Source: Thiomicrospira sp. XS5
GTDB lineage: Bacteria; Pseudomonadota; Gammaproteobacteria; Thiomicrospirales; Thiomicrospiraceae
Assembly (NCBI RefSeq): GCF_001507555.1
Contig: NZ_LQBO01000001.1
Span: forward strand, 1,736,001 to 1,800,000
Direction of reading: 5' to 3'
DNA length: 64,000 bases
Shown: in pieces, positions 1 through 8,370 of the stretch
Layout of the letters: the number at the start of each line of letters is the position of its first letter
Numbering within the stretch: position 1 is the first letter of the stretch
Program-made: the position numbers and the translations under genes
Notes under the pieces: model-generated
Databases searched by the model: none
Told to the model about the DNA's origin: nothing
Seen by the model: the letters and a program-made list of their open reading frames with translations, nothing else

Positions 1-2
1 TG

Positions 3-599
3 ACCAATCTGTTGGGTTACATGGAACAGGCTTCGCAAACCACGCAGGAGGCCTACCTGGAAATTGCCTATGAAAACGGTTTGAAGTTGAAACACTATCT
101 CGACCAACTGTTCGACTTCGCCAAGCTGGAGTTGGAATCGTTTCAGTTGCGCCGCCAAAGCTTATCGTTAAGCGAGTTCTGTTTCGATATTCTGCAACAT
201 TATCAACACACCACGCCGGAACGCACCTTTAAAGCCGACATTCAACCAGGCCTGCTCTATGAATTCGACCCGAATCGTTTAGAAAGCGCCATCCGTAATC
301 TGCTGGACAACGCGGTCAAATATGGGCAAGGCACCATCACGCTGTCGCTGAAGGCTCAGGCACCGGAATTGGAGATCGCTGTCCGCGACCAAGGCGAACC
401 TTTGGATGAGGCTTTTCAAACCTATTTGAACCATCCGTTTGCGCACCAAGCCGCTCCGCATCCACACCGGCCAAATGCCGGTTCCGGCCTGGGGCTGCAA
501 ATCGTCAAGACCATTGCCGAAAAACACGGTGGACGTTTTGAATACCGAAGCGGAATCGCCCACAGCTTTGTCATAATTCTGCCACGCGAGAACGATTAG
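3..599 (+). CDS. Sensor histidine kinase, C-terminal part (cut by window start)
   Basis: The reading frame is open from base 3, so the gene begins upstream. About 198 residues remain. They start in the dimerisation helices, with the H-box itself not recognisable, and continue through an HATPase_c domain. The N-box is seen as NLLDNAVKY, a G1-like box as VRDQGEP, and the G2 box as GSGLGLQIV, followed by KHGG. This is the ATP-binding half of a two-component kinase that would autophosphorylate on a lost histidine. Sensor input and partner regulator lie outside the window. It is convergent with the DUF445 gene. Confidence 0.85.
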   Translation, partial: TNLLGYMEQASQTTQEAYLEIAYENGLKLKHYLDQLFDFAKLELESFQLRRQSLSLSEFCFDILQHYQHTTPERTFKADIQPGLLYEFDPNRLESAIRNLLDNAVKYGQGTITLSLKAQAPELEIAVRDQGEPLDEAFQTYLNHPFAHQAAPHPHRPNAGSGLGLQIVKTIAEKHGGRFEYRSGIAHSFVIILPREND

Positions 600-662
600 C
601 TAGGCTTTGGACAAAACTTTGGATGATATTTTTGAACGTTTTAAGAAGAAATCAAGGTGGGA

Positions 663-1367
663 TTACAATTGCAATAGCGCATTGGAAACCAAGCCGATCA
701 GGCCGCCGAAGACACCGCCCCAGACAACCAGCCAACCAAGGTGCTGCTCGATCATTTGTTGCACCATGGTTTTGACCATTTTCGGAGTCAGTTCCGCCAG
801 ACGCGCTTCGATAATCTCTTCCACTTTATGGCGGATTTCCGCCATCACATCCGGTTGGTCGATTTCGTTTTGCAGCAATTCCACGAACTGCTCTTTTTCG
901 GTCATCTCGATCAACGCGGCTTTCATATTGCTCACGAAAGGGTCTTTTAACGGATTCAGTGCGTCTTTACCGCCGAACATGCCCAGCATACTGCCGAAGC
1001 TGGATGCCATGATGACATCCGCCAAACGGTCAAACGCCGGGGTTAAATCGACCTTTTCAATCACCGGAGCCAGGTGCAGGTTCGGTTGGGCGGTTTGGTT
1101 AACGAAACGGTCGATGTTTTCCTGCGTGAAGAATTGCTCCATCATCAAATCGTGAATCGCGGTTTTGAACTCTTCAAAGCGAGCCGGAATCACCCCGGAA
1201 CCGACCAGGCCTGGTACTTTTTCAAACAGCATGTAAATCGCCAGCCAGTTGGTCAGGGCACCCGACAGAGCAAACAAGCCGACCATTAATAGCCAGTTAT
1301 TCGGCAACAGCAGCCCGGCTATTAACAGTAATAAACTAATGAGATTGGTGATAAAGCTCTTATTCAT
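663..1367 (-). CDS. DUF445 family membrane protein
   Basis: The protein has 234 residues. Two adjacent hydrophobic helices fill about residues 7-48, a long soluble, partly amphipathic region follows, and a last glycine-rich membrane helix ends the protein. That layout is typical of the DUF445 (YheB/YjiN-like) family. No reaction is known for the family and none is visible here. The ATG is chosen because the membrane helices begin immediately after it; no strong ribosome site precedes it. One iterated palindrome lies in the gene, read as Pro-Gly-Leu. Confidence 0.7.
   Translation of the reverse strand: MNKSFITNLISLLLLIAGLLLPNNWLLMVGLFALSGALTNWLAIYMLFEKVPGLVGSGVIPARFEEFKTAIHDLMMEQFFTQENIDRFVNQTAQPNLHLAPVIEKVDLTPAFDRLADVIMASSFGSMLGMFGGKDALNPLKDPFVSNMKAALIEMTEKEQFVELLQNEIDQPDVMAEIRHKVEEIIEARLAELTPKMVKTMVQQMIEQHLGWLVVWGGVFGGLIGLVSNALLQL
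1204..1215. repeat. CCAGGCCTGG palindrome copy 1
   Basis: Exact 10-mer at 1205-1214, extended to 12 bp (ACC..GGT). It lies in the DUF445 gene and is read Pro-Gly-Leu. A T-tract (TACTTTTTC) follows the right arm. Confidence 0.9.
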
Positions 1368-1421
1368 TTTTGCAACAACGTTCCTATCAAGTGCATTTTA
1401 AAGTACATTTAAACCTTTGAA

Positions 1422-2297
1422 TTACTTGCGTTTACCTTTGTATGGGCTTTTGCCGCCGGAGACCGGCTTCTTTGAAGCCCCAGGGCGCGTGCGAATATCC
1501 GGCCGGGCTTCTTCCGGCAAACCGACTGATTTTAACAGTTGGTTGATCTGCTTCCAGGTCAAGGCTTCGGTTTTGCCACGACGCAAATTGCGGGGCAAAT
1601 CAAAGGTGCCGTAACGCGTACGTACCAAGCGGCTGACTTGCACGCCTTGCGATTCCCAAATACGGCGTACCTCACGATTGCGGCCTTCCTTAATGACCAC
1701 GCGATACCATTGGTTGATGGAGTCTTCTTCCTGCTGCGGAATTTTGTCGACTCGGTCGAATTTGGCCCAGCCGTCTTCCAGCTTGACGCCTTTTTTAAGC
1801 TGTTTGATGATGTCATCGGACACTTCACCGAACACACGCACCGAATATTCCCGCTCCATTTCATAGGACGGGTGCATCATGCGATTAGCCAGTTCGCCGT
1901 TATTGGTCAAGACCAATAAACCGGAGGTGTTGATATCCAAGCGACCGACGCTGACCCAACGACTATTGATGATACGCGGCAAGTGCTCGAAGATAGTTTC
2001 TCGGCCTTTTTCGTCTTTTCGGCTGCAGACCTGCCCTTCCGGTTTATTGTATAAAATGACCTGGGTGGGCTGGGTTTCAAGGCGTGTTTCACGCACTTGT
2101 TGATCGCGCACTTTAATCGTATCCGTGGTAAAAGCACGGTCGCCCAGCGTGGCGACTTTACCGTTGACCTTGACCAAGCCTTCGGCAATCAGCTTTTCCA
2201 CTTCGCGCCGCGAACCGAAACCGCCGCGCGCTAAAATTTTCTGAAGCTTTTCACCTTGAGGCTTGGCAACGTTTGTTTTGTGTTTTGTATTCGTCAT
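1422..2297 (-). CDS. rluB: 23S rRNA pseudouridine-2605 synthase RluB
   Basis: The 291-residue protein carries an N-terminal S4 RNA-binding domain (about residues 15-75) and then a RsuA/RluB/E/F catalytic domain with the motif GRLDINTSGLL, whose Asp is the catalytic residue. The C-terminal tail is basic and fits rRNA binding. It should isomerise U2605 of 23S rRNA. The start is the ATG at 2297, because the frame upstream overlaps the M50 protease gene and carries no homology; the protease stop lies at 2299-2301. RluB is preferred over RluE/F from the S4 domain and the yciO/rnm neighbourhood. Confidence 0.88.
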   Translation of the reverse strand: MTNTKHKTNVAKPQGEKLQKILARGGFGSRREVEKLIAEGLVKVNGKVATLGDRAFTTDTIKVRDQQVRETRLETQPTQVILYNKPEGQVCSRKDEKGRETIFEHLPRIINSRWVSVGRLDINTSGLLVLTNNGELANRMMHPSYEMEREYSVRVFGEVSDDIIKQLKKGVKLEDGWAKFDRVDKIPQQEEDSINQWYRVVIKEGRNREVRRIWESQGVQVSRLVRTRYGTFDLPRNLRRGKTEALTWKQINQLLKSVGLPEEARPDIRTRPGASKKPVSGGKSPYKGKRK

Positions 2298-2298
2298 A

Positions 2299-2964
2299 TC
2301 AGTGTAATCCCACCAGTTGCAGCAAATAGCCTTGTAGCGCTTGATAAGGCCCTGAAATAATCGGGCCGAGTACGCCAAGGAACATCATGCCTAATAGAAT
2401 AAACAGGCCATAAGGTTCCAGACGGTTGTAAGTATAAGATAAACCGGATGGCAAGAAGGCCGAGACCACTCGGCTGCCGTCCAATGGCGGAATTGGAATC
2501 ATGTTCAAGACCAGCAATACCAGGTTAATGGCAATGCCCGCCATACCGGAATACGCTAAAAACTGCCCAATGTTATCCGGCGAAGTGCCGCCCGCCGACA
2601 GGTCGTAACCGATTTTGGCGACAATCGCCCAACCAATGGCCATTACCAAGTTCGACAAAGGCCCGGCCACCGCGACCCACGCCATATCCCGCGCCGGGTT
2701 CTTGAAGTTGCGGGCATTGACCGGCACGGCTTTGGCCCAACCGAAGACAAACCCGCCCAACACCAATAAGGCAACCGGCACGATAATGGTGCCCACTAGA
2801 TCAATGTGCTTTAACGGGTTCAAGGTCACACGACCGAGCATTTCCGCAGTCTTGTCACCGAGTTTGGAAGCCACCCAGCCGTGTGCGGCCTCATGCAAGG
2901 TAATGGCCAGCAACACCGGAATGGTCCAGATGGCGATTTTCTGCATTATCGAAAGTTCAATCAT
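2299..2964 (-). CDS. Site-2 protease family (M50) membrane protein
   Basis: This 221-residue protein is hydrophobic with about five or six membrane segments. The zinc motif HEAAH is at residues 24-28 in the first helix and a second motif, PPLDGSR, near residue 160 supplies the third ligand. It belongs to the short YwhC/YdjP-like branch that lacks PDZ domains, unlike RseP elsewhere in this window. Substrate is unknown. The ATG at 2964 follows a GAGAGGA ribosome site 6 bases away. Its stop nearly touches the rluB start, so the two are probably co-transcribed. Confidence 0.85.
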   Translation of the reverse strand: MIELSIMQKIAIWTIPVLLAITLHEAAHGWVASKLGDKTAEMLGRVTLNPLKHIDLVGTIIVPVALLVLGGFVFGWAKAVPVNARNFKNPARDMAWVAVAGPLSNLVMAIGWAIVAKIGYDLSAGGTSPDNIGQFLAYSGMAGIAINLVLLVLNMIPIPPLDGSRVVSAFLPSGLSYTYNRLEPYGLFILLGMMFLGVLGPIISGPYQALQGYLLQLVGLH

Positions 2965-2994
2965 GGTTTCCTCTCATCCGTCGAACGCATTCGA

Positions 2995-3618
2995 CTATTC
3001 ATTAAACTCGCCCTGCCCTTGGCGAATCAAAACCGGTACGTCTTCGGTAAAGTCGATAACGGTGGTGGGTTCAAAACCGCAAAAGCCGCCATCCAAAACG
3101 GCATCCAAGGCGTGCCCCAGCGTTTCCTGAATGCTCCAACCATCGGTCATCGGCAATTCTTCGCCCGGTAAAATCAACGAGACCGAAATCAACGGTTTGT
3201 CAAAATAAGACAACAACGCATTGGTCACGGTATTGGGGGTGACGCGCAGTCCGATAAACTTCCGCTTCGGCGTTTGCAAACGGCGCGGCACTTCCCGGCT
3301 GGCCGGCAAGATAAACGTATAAGGCCCCGGCAGGTGCGATTTCAAATAACGGAACTGCACGTTTCCGACCTTAGCGTAAGCCGACAAATGGCTTAAATCC
3401 GGGCAGACCAGTGTGAAGTAATGTTTGTCGTCCAATCGACGAATGGCGCGAATGCGGTCCGCACCCGCTTTGTTGTCCAGTAAGCAGCCAAGAGCGTACC
3501 CAGATTCTGTTGGGTAGGCGATGACCCCGCCCGCATTCAAAATCTCGACCGCTTGTTTTAAAATTCGTTCTTGAGGGTTGTCGGGATGCACCGACAAATA
3601 TTGACACTCTCTTCGCAC
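2995..3618 (-). CDS. yciO: YciO family protein (TsaC/Sua5-like fold)
   Basis: The 207-residue protein matches YciO throughout: HPDNPQ near the start, YPTESGYALGC, GPYTFIL, and PTTVIDFT near the end. The fold is that of TsaC/Sua5, which makes threonylcarbamoyl-AMP for tRNA t6A. YciO itself is a paralogue whose role in t6A is doubtful, so it should not be counted as the cell's TsaC without proof. The start is GTG at 3618 with GGAA upstream. A perfect TATAAT lies about 70 bases upstream. The order rnm-yciO-rluB also occurs in E. coli near trp. Confidence 0.82.
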   Translation of the reverse strand: MRRECQYLSVHPDNPQERILKQAVEILNAGGVIAYPTESGYALGCLLDNKAGADRIRAIRRLDDKHYFTLVCPDLSHLSAYAKVGNVQFRYLKSHLPGPYTFILPASREVPRRLQTPKRKFIGLRVTPNTVTNALLSYFDKPLISVSLILPGEELPMTDGWSIQETLGHALDAVLDGGFCGFEPTTVIDFTEDVPVLIRQGQGEFNE

Positions 3619-3812
3619 AATGATTTCCGTTTAATTGGTTCACAGGTCATCGCTTAAGCGGACGACCGGGATTTGCAACGCCGAAAATTATACTGCAAAA
3701 CCCCTTAAAAAGCGCCAGGAATCCAACAATTTCAATCAAATAACACCCTTTCTTGAAGCTCGGTTCTTAAATTCAAGCGTTACGGTTTTCGACCAGGGTG
3801 TTTTGAAAAGCT
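3619..3812. other. Intergenic stretch between rnm and yciO
   Basis: No coding region is evident. Besides the yciO -10 it contains a 7-base inverted repeat (AACACCC near 3743, GGGTGTT near 3797) with a long loop that might end rnm transcripts; no clean T-run terminator is visible. Confidence 0.4.
3687..3692 (-). promoter_or_regulatory. -10 element TATAAT upstream of yciO
   Basis: On the minus strand TATAAT is preceded by GTTTTGCAG. No good -35 is seen at 16-18 bp, so only the -10 is supported. It would start transcription about 60 bases before the yciO GTG. Confidence 0.45.
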
Positions 3813-4661
3813 TTAGCCTTCCTTAGACAAGCTGTTTTCAAACAACTCCCAAACCGGCCGGCAGCTTTGAGGCATTGGAGCCAACCACCCTAAATCCCGC
3901 CAGGTCTGCTCCGGGCGGTGGAAATCGGACCCTAAAGAGGCATGTAATTCGTAACGCGCGGCCCGCTGCGCCATGCCAATTTGATCGGCACAAGGGCGTG
4001 GCTGATTGACCACCTCAAGCGCTTGACCGCCGGACGCCTTGAATTCTTCGATCATTTTATTGAGTTTATTGGAGCCGATTTTATAAATGTGCGGGTGCGC
4101 AATCACCGGCACGCCTTTCGCGTCCAAAATCCAGTCCACCACTTCGGTCAACTCCGGCCATTCAACCGGGGCATACATGGGCTTGCCTTTTTTCAAAAAA
4201 CGATCAAAGGCTTGTTGATGATTCTTAATATGCCCTTCTTCAATCAGCACCTGGGCAAAATGGTTACGGCCAATCATCCCTTCCCCGACCGCAGGCAGAA
4301 TTTTTTCCAATAAGCCGTTAAAACGACGGCTTTGAAACTTGGCATCAATTTCAAAGGCGCGCGTCCAGCGCTTGATTCGGTTCAGCTTCAAACCGGCTTG
4401 CAAACGCTCGTTATCCACATCGACATTCAACCCGACCACATGAATGGTGTGCCCTTGCCATTGGCAGGAAATTTCCGATGCGGGAATCAAATCCAGCCCT
4501 GCGTCTTCGGCGTAGCGTTGAATTTGTTCATAACCGGCCGTGGTGTCGTGATCGGTTATGGCCAAGGCGGAAAGCTCCTTTTCCAAGGCTCGATCGATCA
4601 GCTCTTTGGGAGTCAAAGAACCGTCCGATGCGGTGGTGTGGCAGTGAAAATCGGCTTTCAT
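3813..4661 (-). CDS. rnm: PHP-domain 5'-3' exoribonuclease (RNase AM, YciV)
   Basis: The 282-residue protein begins with the PHP metal-binding signature DFHCHTTASDGSL and carries ALAITDHDT and a later IAHPH, with SDFHRP near the C-terminus, which together supply the metal-binding histidines and aspartates. In E. coli the orthologue YciV/Rnm trims the 5' ends of 5S, 16S and 23S rRNA. The ATG at 4661 is chosen since MKADFHCH places the PHP motif at the N-terminus as in the family. It is divergent from yciB. Confidence 0.82.
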   Translation of the reverse strand: MKADFHCHTTASDGSLTPKELIDRALEKELSALAITDHDTTAGYEQIQRYAEDAGLDLIPASEISCQWQGHTIHVVGLNVDVDNERLQAGLKLNRIKRWTRAFEIDAKFQSRRFNGLLEKILPAVGEGMIGRNHFAQVLIEEGHIKNHQQAFDRFLKKGKPMYAPVEWPELTEVVDWILDAKGVPVIAHPHIYKIGSNKLNKMIEEFKASGGQALEVVNQPRPCADQIGMAQRAARYELHASLGSDFHRPEQTWRDLGWLAPMPQSCRPVWELFENSLSKEG

Positions 4662-4792
4662 GGTCTTTCCTAAATTGCGTTGATATTGGATCGGGGGACG
4701 CGTCAATTCTGACGATAACGGTAAAAAAACCGCTTGCGGGTTTCTTTACAACGGAATCCCATATAAAATTGCGGTTCCAGAGTCATTTAGCA

Positions 4793-4821
4793 AAACCATT
4801 GAATTGGATTCACAATGGTTT
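4793..4821. repeat. 9-bp inverted repeat between rnm and yciB
   Basis: AAACCATTG and CAATGGTTT are separated by 11 bases, about 60 bases before yciB. There is no T-run, so an operator or mRNA leader hairpin is likelier than a terminator. Confidence 0.5.
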
Positions 4822-4880
4822 AGAAACGGTAAAAAGAAACGGCTCTTTTTATTCTACCAAACACAGCCAAAAGTATTGCA

Positions 4881-5534
4881 ATGAAACTATTATTCGATTT
4901 ATTCCCCGTCATCCTCTTTTTCATCGCCTTCAAACTCTACGGCATTTATGTCGCCACCGCCGTGGCCATCGTCGCGTCCATTCTTCAAGTGGCCTATGTT
5001 TATGCCAAAAACAAGCGCGTCGAAAAAATGCACATTATCACCTTGGCATTAATTGTCATTCTTGGGGGCGCCACACTGATTTTCCAAGATGAAGCCTTTA
5101 TCAAGTGGAAACCGACGGTTGTTAACTGGGGCTTTGCGCTGGTGTTTCTGGGCAGTCACTATATTGGCCAAAAACCGATTATCCGCCGCATGATGGATCA
5201 AGCCATCAGTTTGCCGGAGCGTGTTTGGTTGAACTTAAGCTATATGTGGATTGTGTTTTTCATTTTCTCCGGCATCGCCAACATTTACGTGGCTTACCAA
5301 TACGACACCGACACTTGGGTGAACTTCAAGCTTTTCGGTTTAATGGGCTTGACGCTGGTGTTCATCATCATTCAAGGCATTTACATCAGCCGTTACATTA
5401 AAGAAACCGGTAAACAGTTCGATGAAACCGAACAGCGTGTCATGGATGCATCCATCGAAACCTTGGCCGATGCGGAACTGGATTCGGTTTCACCGGCCAA
5501 GTCGCGCAATAAACCGTCCGACGACAAACAATAA
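4881..5534 (+). CDS. yciB: Inner-membrane-spanning septation protein A (YciB/IspZ)
   Basis: The 217-residue, mostly hydrophobic protein starts MKLLFDLFPVILFF, the hallmark N-terminus of the IspZ/YciB family, and has about five membrane helices. Motifs such as FIKWKPT and PERVW are family-typical. The family is linked to envelope integrity and septation; its biochemical activity is unknown. The charged C-terminal tail makes it longer than the 179-residue E. coli protein. It leads a run of four same-strand genes (yciB, yciI, LexA-like, asparaginase-like). Confidence 0.88.
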   Translation: MKLLFDLFPVILFFIAFKLYGIYVATAVAIVASILQVAYVYAKNKRVEKMHIITLALIVILGGATLIFQDEAFIKWKPTVVNWGFALVFLGSHYIGQKPIIRRMMDQAISLPERVWLNLSYMWIVFFIFSGIANIYVAYQYDTDTWVNFKLFGLMGLTLVFIIIQGIYISRYIKETGKQFDETEQRVMDASIETLADAELDSVSPAKSRNKPSDDKQ

Positions 5535-5564
5535 CTTATTCGTATTATCCGCCCGGAGGATTCC

Positions 5565-5864
5565 ATGCTTTATTCCATCTTTGCCTATGATGTTGAAAAC
5601 AGTTTGCCCTTGCGTGCCGAAGCCCGCCCAGGGCACATTGCACGCCTGAAAGAAATGGCTGAACAAGGCCGCTTAATTTTGGCCGGCCCGAATCCGGCCA
5701 TCGACTCCGAAGAACCCGGTGATGCGGGGTTCAGCGGCAGCTTAATTGTAGCCGAGTTCGACTCATTGAAAGATGCCCAGGCCTGGGCAAATGCCGACCC
5801 TTACCTGGCCGCAGGCGTCTATGAAAAAGTCGACGTCAAGCCATTCAAAAAGGTGCTTCCATAA
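5565..5864 (+). CDS. yciI: YciI-like protein
   Basis: The 99-residue protein has the YciI ferredoxin-like fold pattern: an initial strand ([12 protein letters not shown]), RPGHIARL carrying the conserved His, [10 protein letters not shown], and a final [12 protein letters not shown]. In this family the conserved His/Asp pair is thought catalytic, with muconolactone-isomerase-like relatives; the substrate here is unknown. A GGAGG ribosome site (CCCGGAGGATTCC) precedes the ATG. The gene lies 30 bases after yciB, an order shared with E. coli. It contains the longest in-gene palindrome copy. Confidence 0.85.
   Translation: MLYSIFAYDVENSLPLRAEARPGHIARLKEMAEQGRLILAGPNPAIDSEEPGDAGFSGSLIVAEFDSLKDAQAWANADPYLAAGVYEKVDVKPFKKVLP
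5774..5789. repeat. CCAGGCCTGG palindrome copy 2
   Basis: The core is at 5777-5786 and the perfect palindrome extends to 16 bp (TGC..GCA). It lies inside yciI, read Gln-Ala-Trp, with AAAT three bases beyond the right arm. Confidence 0.9.
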
Positions 5865-5916
5865 GTCGCCGTTTCACGTTAATATTGGATTATCCTAACT
5901 GACCGCGAGATGCCCC

Positions 5917-6381
5917 ATGTCAAATGTAGCCTACCTGATTCCAAAACGTAATCAAAAAGTGCAGCTGGAAGCGGCTGACCCGCTTGAATTGGTCGACATT
6001 GATTTCGTACAGGTGCCGTTACTCGGTTGGACTTCGGCCGGCGAGCCCATTCAAATGGAAATGGACTACGATACGGTGGCCGTGCCGCAATCCATGGTGC
6101 GCAAAGAAACTTTTGCTCTGCGAGTCAAAGGGAATTCCATGAACGAGGAGAACATCGAAGACGGCGACATCGTCATCATCGAGCGTCGCTCCACAGCCGA
6201 AAACGGGGAATCCGTGGTGGTTCGCATCAATAACGAAGAAGTCACGATGAAAAAGTTCTACATCGAGAAAAACGGCATTCGCTTACAACCCGCCAACTCG
6301 GACATGGAACCGATTTATATCACCAATGACAACATTGAAATTCTGGGCATTGTCACCGGTATTTTACGGCAACCCGGATAA
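5917..6381 (+). CDS. LexA/UmuD-type S24 peptidase without DNA-binding domain
   Basis: The 154-residue protein has only the C-terminal half of a LexA-like protein. The cleavage bond Ala41-Gly42 sits in GWTSAGEP. The catalytic Ser74 is in GNSMNEEN and the general-base Lys112 in EVTMKK, so self-cleavage should be possible. The first 35 residues are not a helix-turn-helix, and only 52 bases separate it from yciI, so no DNA-binding domain has been missed upstream. Size and layout recall UmuD, but no umuC is adjacent and the sequence is closer to LexA (RLQPANSDMEPIYI). Targets are unknown. Confidence 0.8.
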   Translation: MSNVAYLIPKRNQKVQLEAADPLELVDIDFVQVPLLGWTSAGEPIQMEMDYDTVAVPQSMVRKETFALRVKGNSMNEENIEDGDIVIIERRSTAENGESVVVRINNEEVTMKKFYIEKNGIRLQPANSDMEPIYITNDNIEILGIVTGILRQPG

Positions 6382-6408
6382 CAAACACCCTTAACAGCAG
6401 TAAACGGA

Positions 6409-6918
6409 ATGCACCCACAAGACCCGAAACTCACTTTAATTATTACCGGCGGCACGCTGGATAAGGATTACCAAACCAGCACGGGTGCGCTGGTGTTTTC
6501 CGAAACCCATTTGCCGGAAATACTGCGCCAAGCCAACACCACTCTGGCCCTTAATACACAGGTATTAATACTGAAAGACAGCCTGGAAATGACCGATTTG
6601 GATCGTGACGATATTGCCCAGGCCTGCCGGGAGGCCGACACCGACTGCATTGTCATTACACATGGCACCGACACCATGGCCGAGACCGCTTTGGCACTGG
6701 CCGAGAATCCTAACCTCTCCGATAAAACCATTGTACTCACCGGCGCAATGCGCCCTTTTCGTCTTGGCGAATCCGACGCCAGCTTTAACCTCGGTGCGGC
6801 CCTCATGGCGGCACAACTGGCCGAGAATGGCGTTTACATCGCCATGAACGGCGAACTGTTCGAAGCCAGTCGCGTGATGAAAAACCGACAAAAGGGTGTT
6901 TTCGAATTGACGGTGTAG
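6409..6918 (+). CDS. Asparaginase-like protein, N-terminal domain only
   Basis: The 169-residue protein has the catalytic N-terminal domain of type I/II L-asparaginases: ITGGTLDKD with the nucleophilic Thr, THGTDTMAETA with the second Thr-Asp pair, and LTGAMRP. The C-terminal domain of full-length enzymes (about 320 residues) is absent. The 120 bases before the next gene could not encode it, so this is not a simple frameshift. Short stand-alone forms are found in other Proteobacteria; their activity is unproven. It follows the LexA-like gene by 27 bases and may be co-transcribed. Confidence 0.75.
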   Translation: MHPQDPKLTLIITGGTLDKDYQTSTGALVFSETHLPEILRQANTTLALNTQVLILKDSLEMTDLDRDDIAQACREADTDCIVITHGTDTMAETALALAENPNLSDKTIVLTGAMRPFRLGESDASFNLGAALMAAQLAENGVYIAMNGELFEASRVMKNRQKGVFELTV

Positions 6919-7038
6919 CCAGAAGACACCTTGATTTGAAACACCCGCCCCGAAACCTTCCTTCCAAGTTTTTTGTTTTTAGTTCTGAGGCCTTTGCACT
7001 TGTCTCTGGATCGGTCTCTGTTTAAGGAATTTTGATTT

Positions 7039-7944
7039 ATGAATGTGTTATTCGCTTATTTGGCCGTCGTCGTCATTTGGGCCACCACGCCCTTGGCGAT
7101 TCAATGGAGCGGCCAGGTTGATTGGTTTGTCGGGGTGGCCGGACGGATTTTCATCAGCGCGACCCTGATTATTCCGATTTTAATATGGTGGACTCGGCAA
7201 CCCTTCTCGTTGCAATGGCGGGACATCAAAATTTATTTATCCGCCAGTCTCGGCATGCTCGGTGGCATGACGCCGATGTATTATGCCGCTCAAACCATGC
7301 CATCCGGTTGGATTTCATTGATTTTTGGGTTGACGCCCATTGTCACCGGCATCATGGCGTTTTTGATTTTGAAAAACCTGCAACTGACCTTCAGTAAGTA
7401 CCTGGGCATTGTCGTCAGTTTCAGCGGTTTGGCGGTGATTCTCGGTCCCAACCTGGATTGGACGCACGGCCAAAACCTCCTGATTGGCATCGGCTTGGCG
7501 GTGACCGCCGTCACCTTCCACTCACTGAGCACAGTGCTGGTCAAAAAATACAATCACGGCCTGCCCAACACCCACATTGTGGCCTCAGCTGTTTGGATCA
7601 CCAGTACGGTCTATCTGTTGATTCATCCGCAATTTCTGACGCAATTACCGACATTGCCGCCCAAAGCGCTGGGCGCGATTGTGTATCTCGGCGTATTCGG
7701 TTCGCTGATCGGATTTGTGCTGTACTACTATGTGCTGAAACGGTTGGATGCGATTCGGTTAGGTCTGATTACGTTGATGACGCCGGTCATGGCGTTGTTG
7801 CTGGGACACTTTTTAAATGACGAACCCTTGAACAGCCAAATTTGGATGGGCGCAGGCCTGGTGATTTTAGGCTTAATCTCATTTGAGTTCGGACACCGCA
7901 TTTCTAAAGAAAACTTCCGACTACTGACATCCAGAATGCCGTAA
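7039..7944 (+). CDS. EamA/DMT-family transporter
   Basis: The 301-residue protein has about ten hydrophobic helices in two repeats, the mark of the drug/metabolite transporter EamA family. The first helix holds WATTPLAIQWSG and the second repeat begins near residue 150. Such proteins usually export metabolites or amino acids; the substrate cannot be read. TTAAGGA precedes the ATG. The C-terminal ISKENFR tail is cytosolic by the even-helix rule. A one-mismatch palindrome occurs at 7852-7861. Confidence 0.82.
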   Translation: MNVLFAYLAVVVIWATTPLAIQWSGQVDWFVGVAGRIFISATLIIPILIWWTRQPFSLQWRDIKIYLSASLGMLGGMTPMYYAAQTMPSGWISLIFGLTPIVTGIMAFLILKNLQLTFSKYLGIVVSFSGLAVILGPNLDWTHGQNLLIGIGLAVTAVTFHSLSTVLVKKYNHGLPNTHIVASAVWITSTVYLLIHPQFLTQLPTLPPKALGAIVYLGVFGSLIGFVLYYYVLKRLDAIRLGLITLMTPVMALLLGHFLNDEPLNSQIWMGAGLVILGLISFEFGHRISKENFRLLTSRMP

Positions 7945-8044
7945 TCCGGCCGTTCAAACAGGATTTTACGCCGTTTAGGGCCCGTTTCGATTACAATGAC
8001 GCCCGTCCAGCAATGCGGCTGGCGGAAGATTGAAAAGGAATGTC

Positions 8045-8344
8045 ATGAAACTGCGTTACTTGAAATGGATGGCGGTCTTGGAGGCCATCTCTCTGTTAAC
8101 TTTACTGTTTGTCGCCATGCCGCTGAAATATCATTTCGGCTACCCGGAAGCGGTGCGCCTGGTCGGCCCGATTCACGGCGCCTTATTCATGGCCTTCAAT
8201 ATCGTGTTGTTTGCTTACGCTTTAAAAGGCGTTGTGACGGAAATGCAGGCGTTCAAAGGCTTTATCGCATCGTTTCTGCCGTTCGGCACCTTTGTTTACA
8301 AGGCCACCACCTTAAAATACGTCGCCGAACAACAAGCCGAATAG
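8045..8344 (+). CDS. DUF3817 small membrane protein
   Basis: The 99-residue protein carries three membrane segments. The first contains LEAISLLTLLFVAMPLKY and the second GPIHGALFMAFNIV, both characteristic of DUF3817 (YdzA-like) proteins. Function is unknown. The ATG at 8045 is chosen over an in-frame ATG 15 bases upstream because AAAAGGA lies 7 bases before it. It is convergent with darP. Confidence 0.75.
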   Translation: MKLRYLKWMAVLEAISLLTLLFVAMPLKYHFGYPEAVRLVGPIHGALFMAFNIVLFAYALKGVVTEMQAFKGFIASFLPFGTFVYKATTLKYVAEQQAE

Positions 8345-8370
8345 CCCTTGTTACCAGTGCCAGTAGAAAC

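Noticed and set aside
607-1155. Long plus-strand open frame opposite the DUF445 gene
   Set aside because: It is a shadow of the minus-strand gene, with low-complexity Ser/Cys-rich translation and no ribosome site.
4793-4821. Inverted repeat before yciB as a terminator
   Set aside because: No T-run follows on either strand.
5865-5916. A missed N-terminal DNA-binding domain of the LexA-like gene
   Set aside because: The 52-base gap after yciI cannot encode a helix-turn-helix domain.
6409-7038. Asparaginase-like gene as a frameshifted pseudogene
   Set aside because: Only 120 non-coding bases follow before the next gene, too few for the missing domain.
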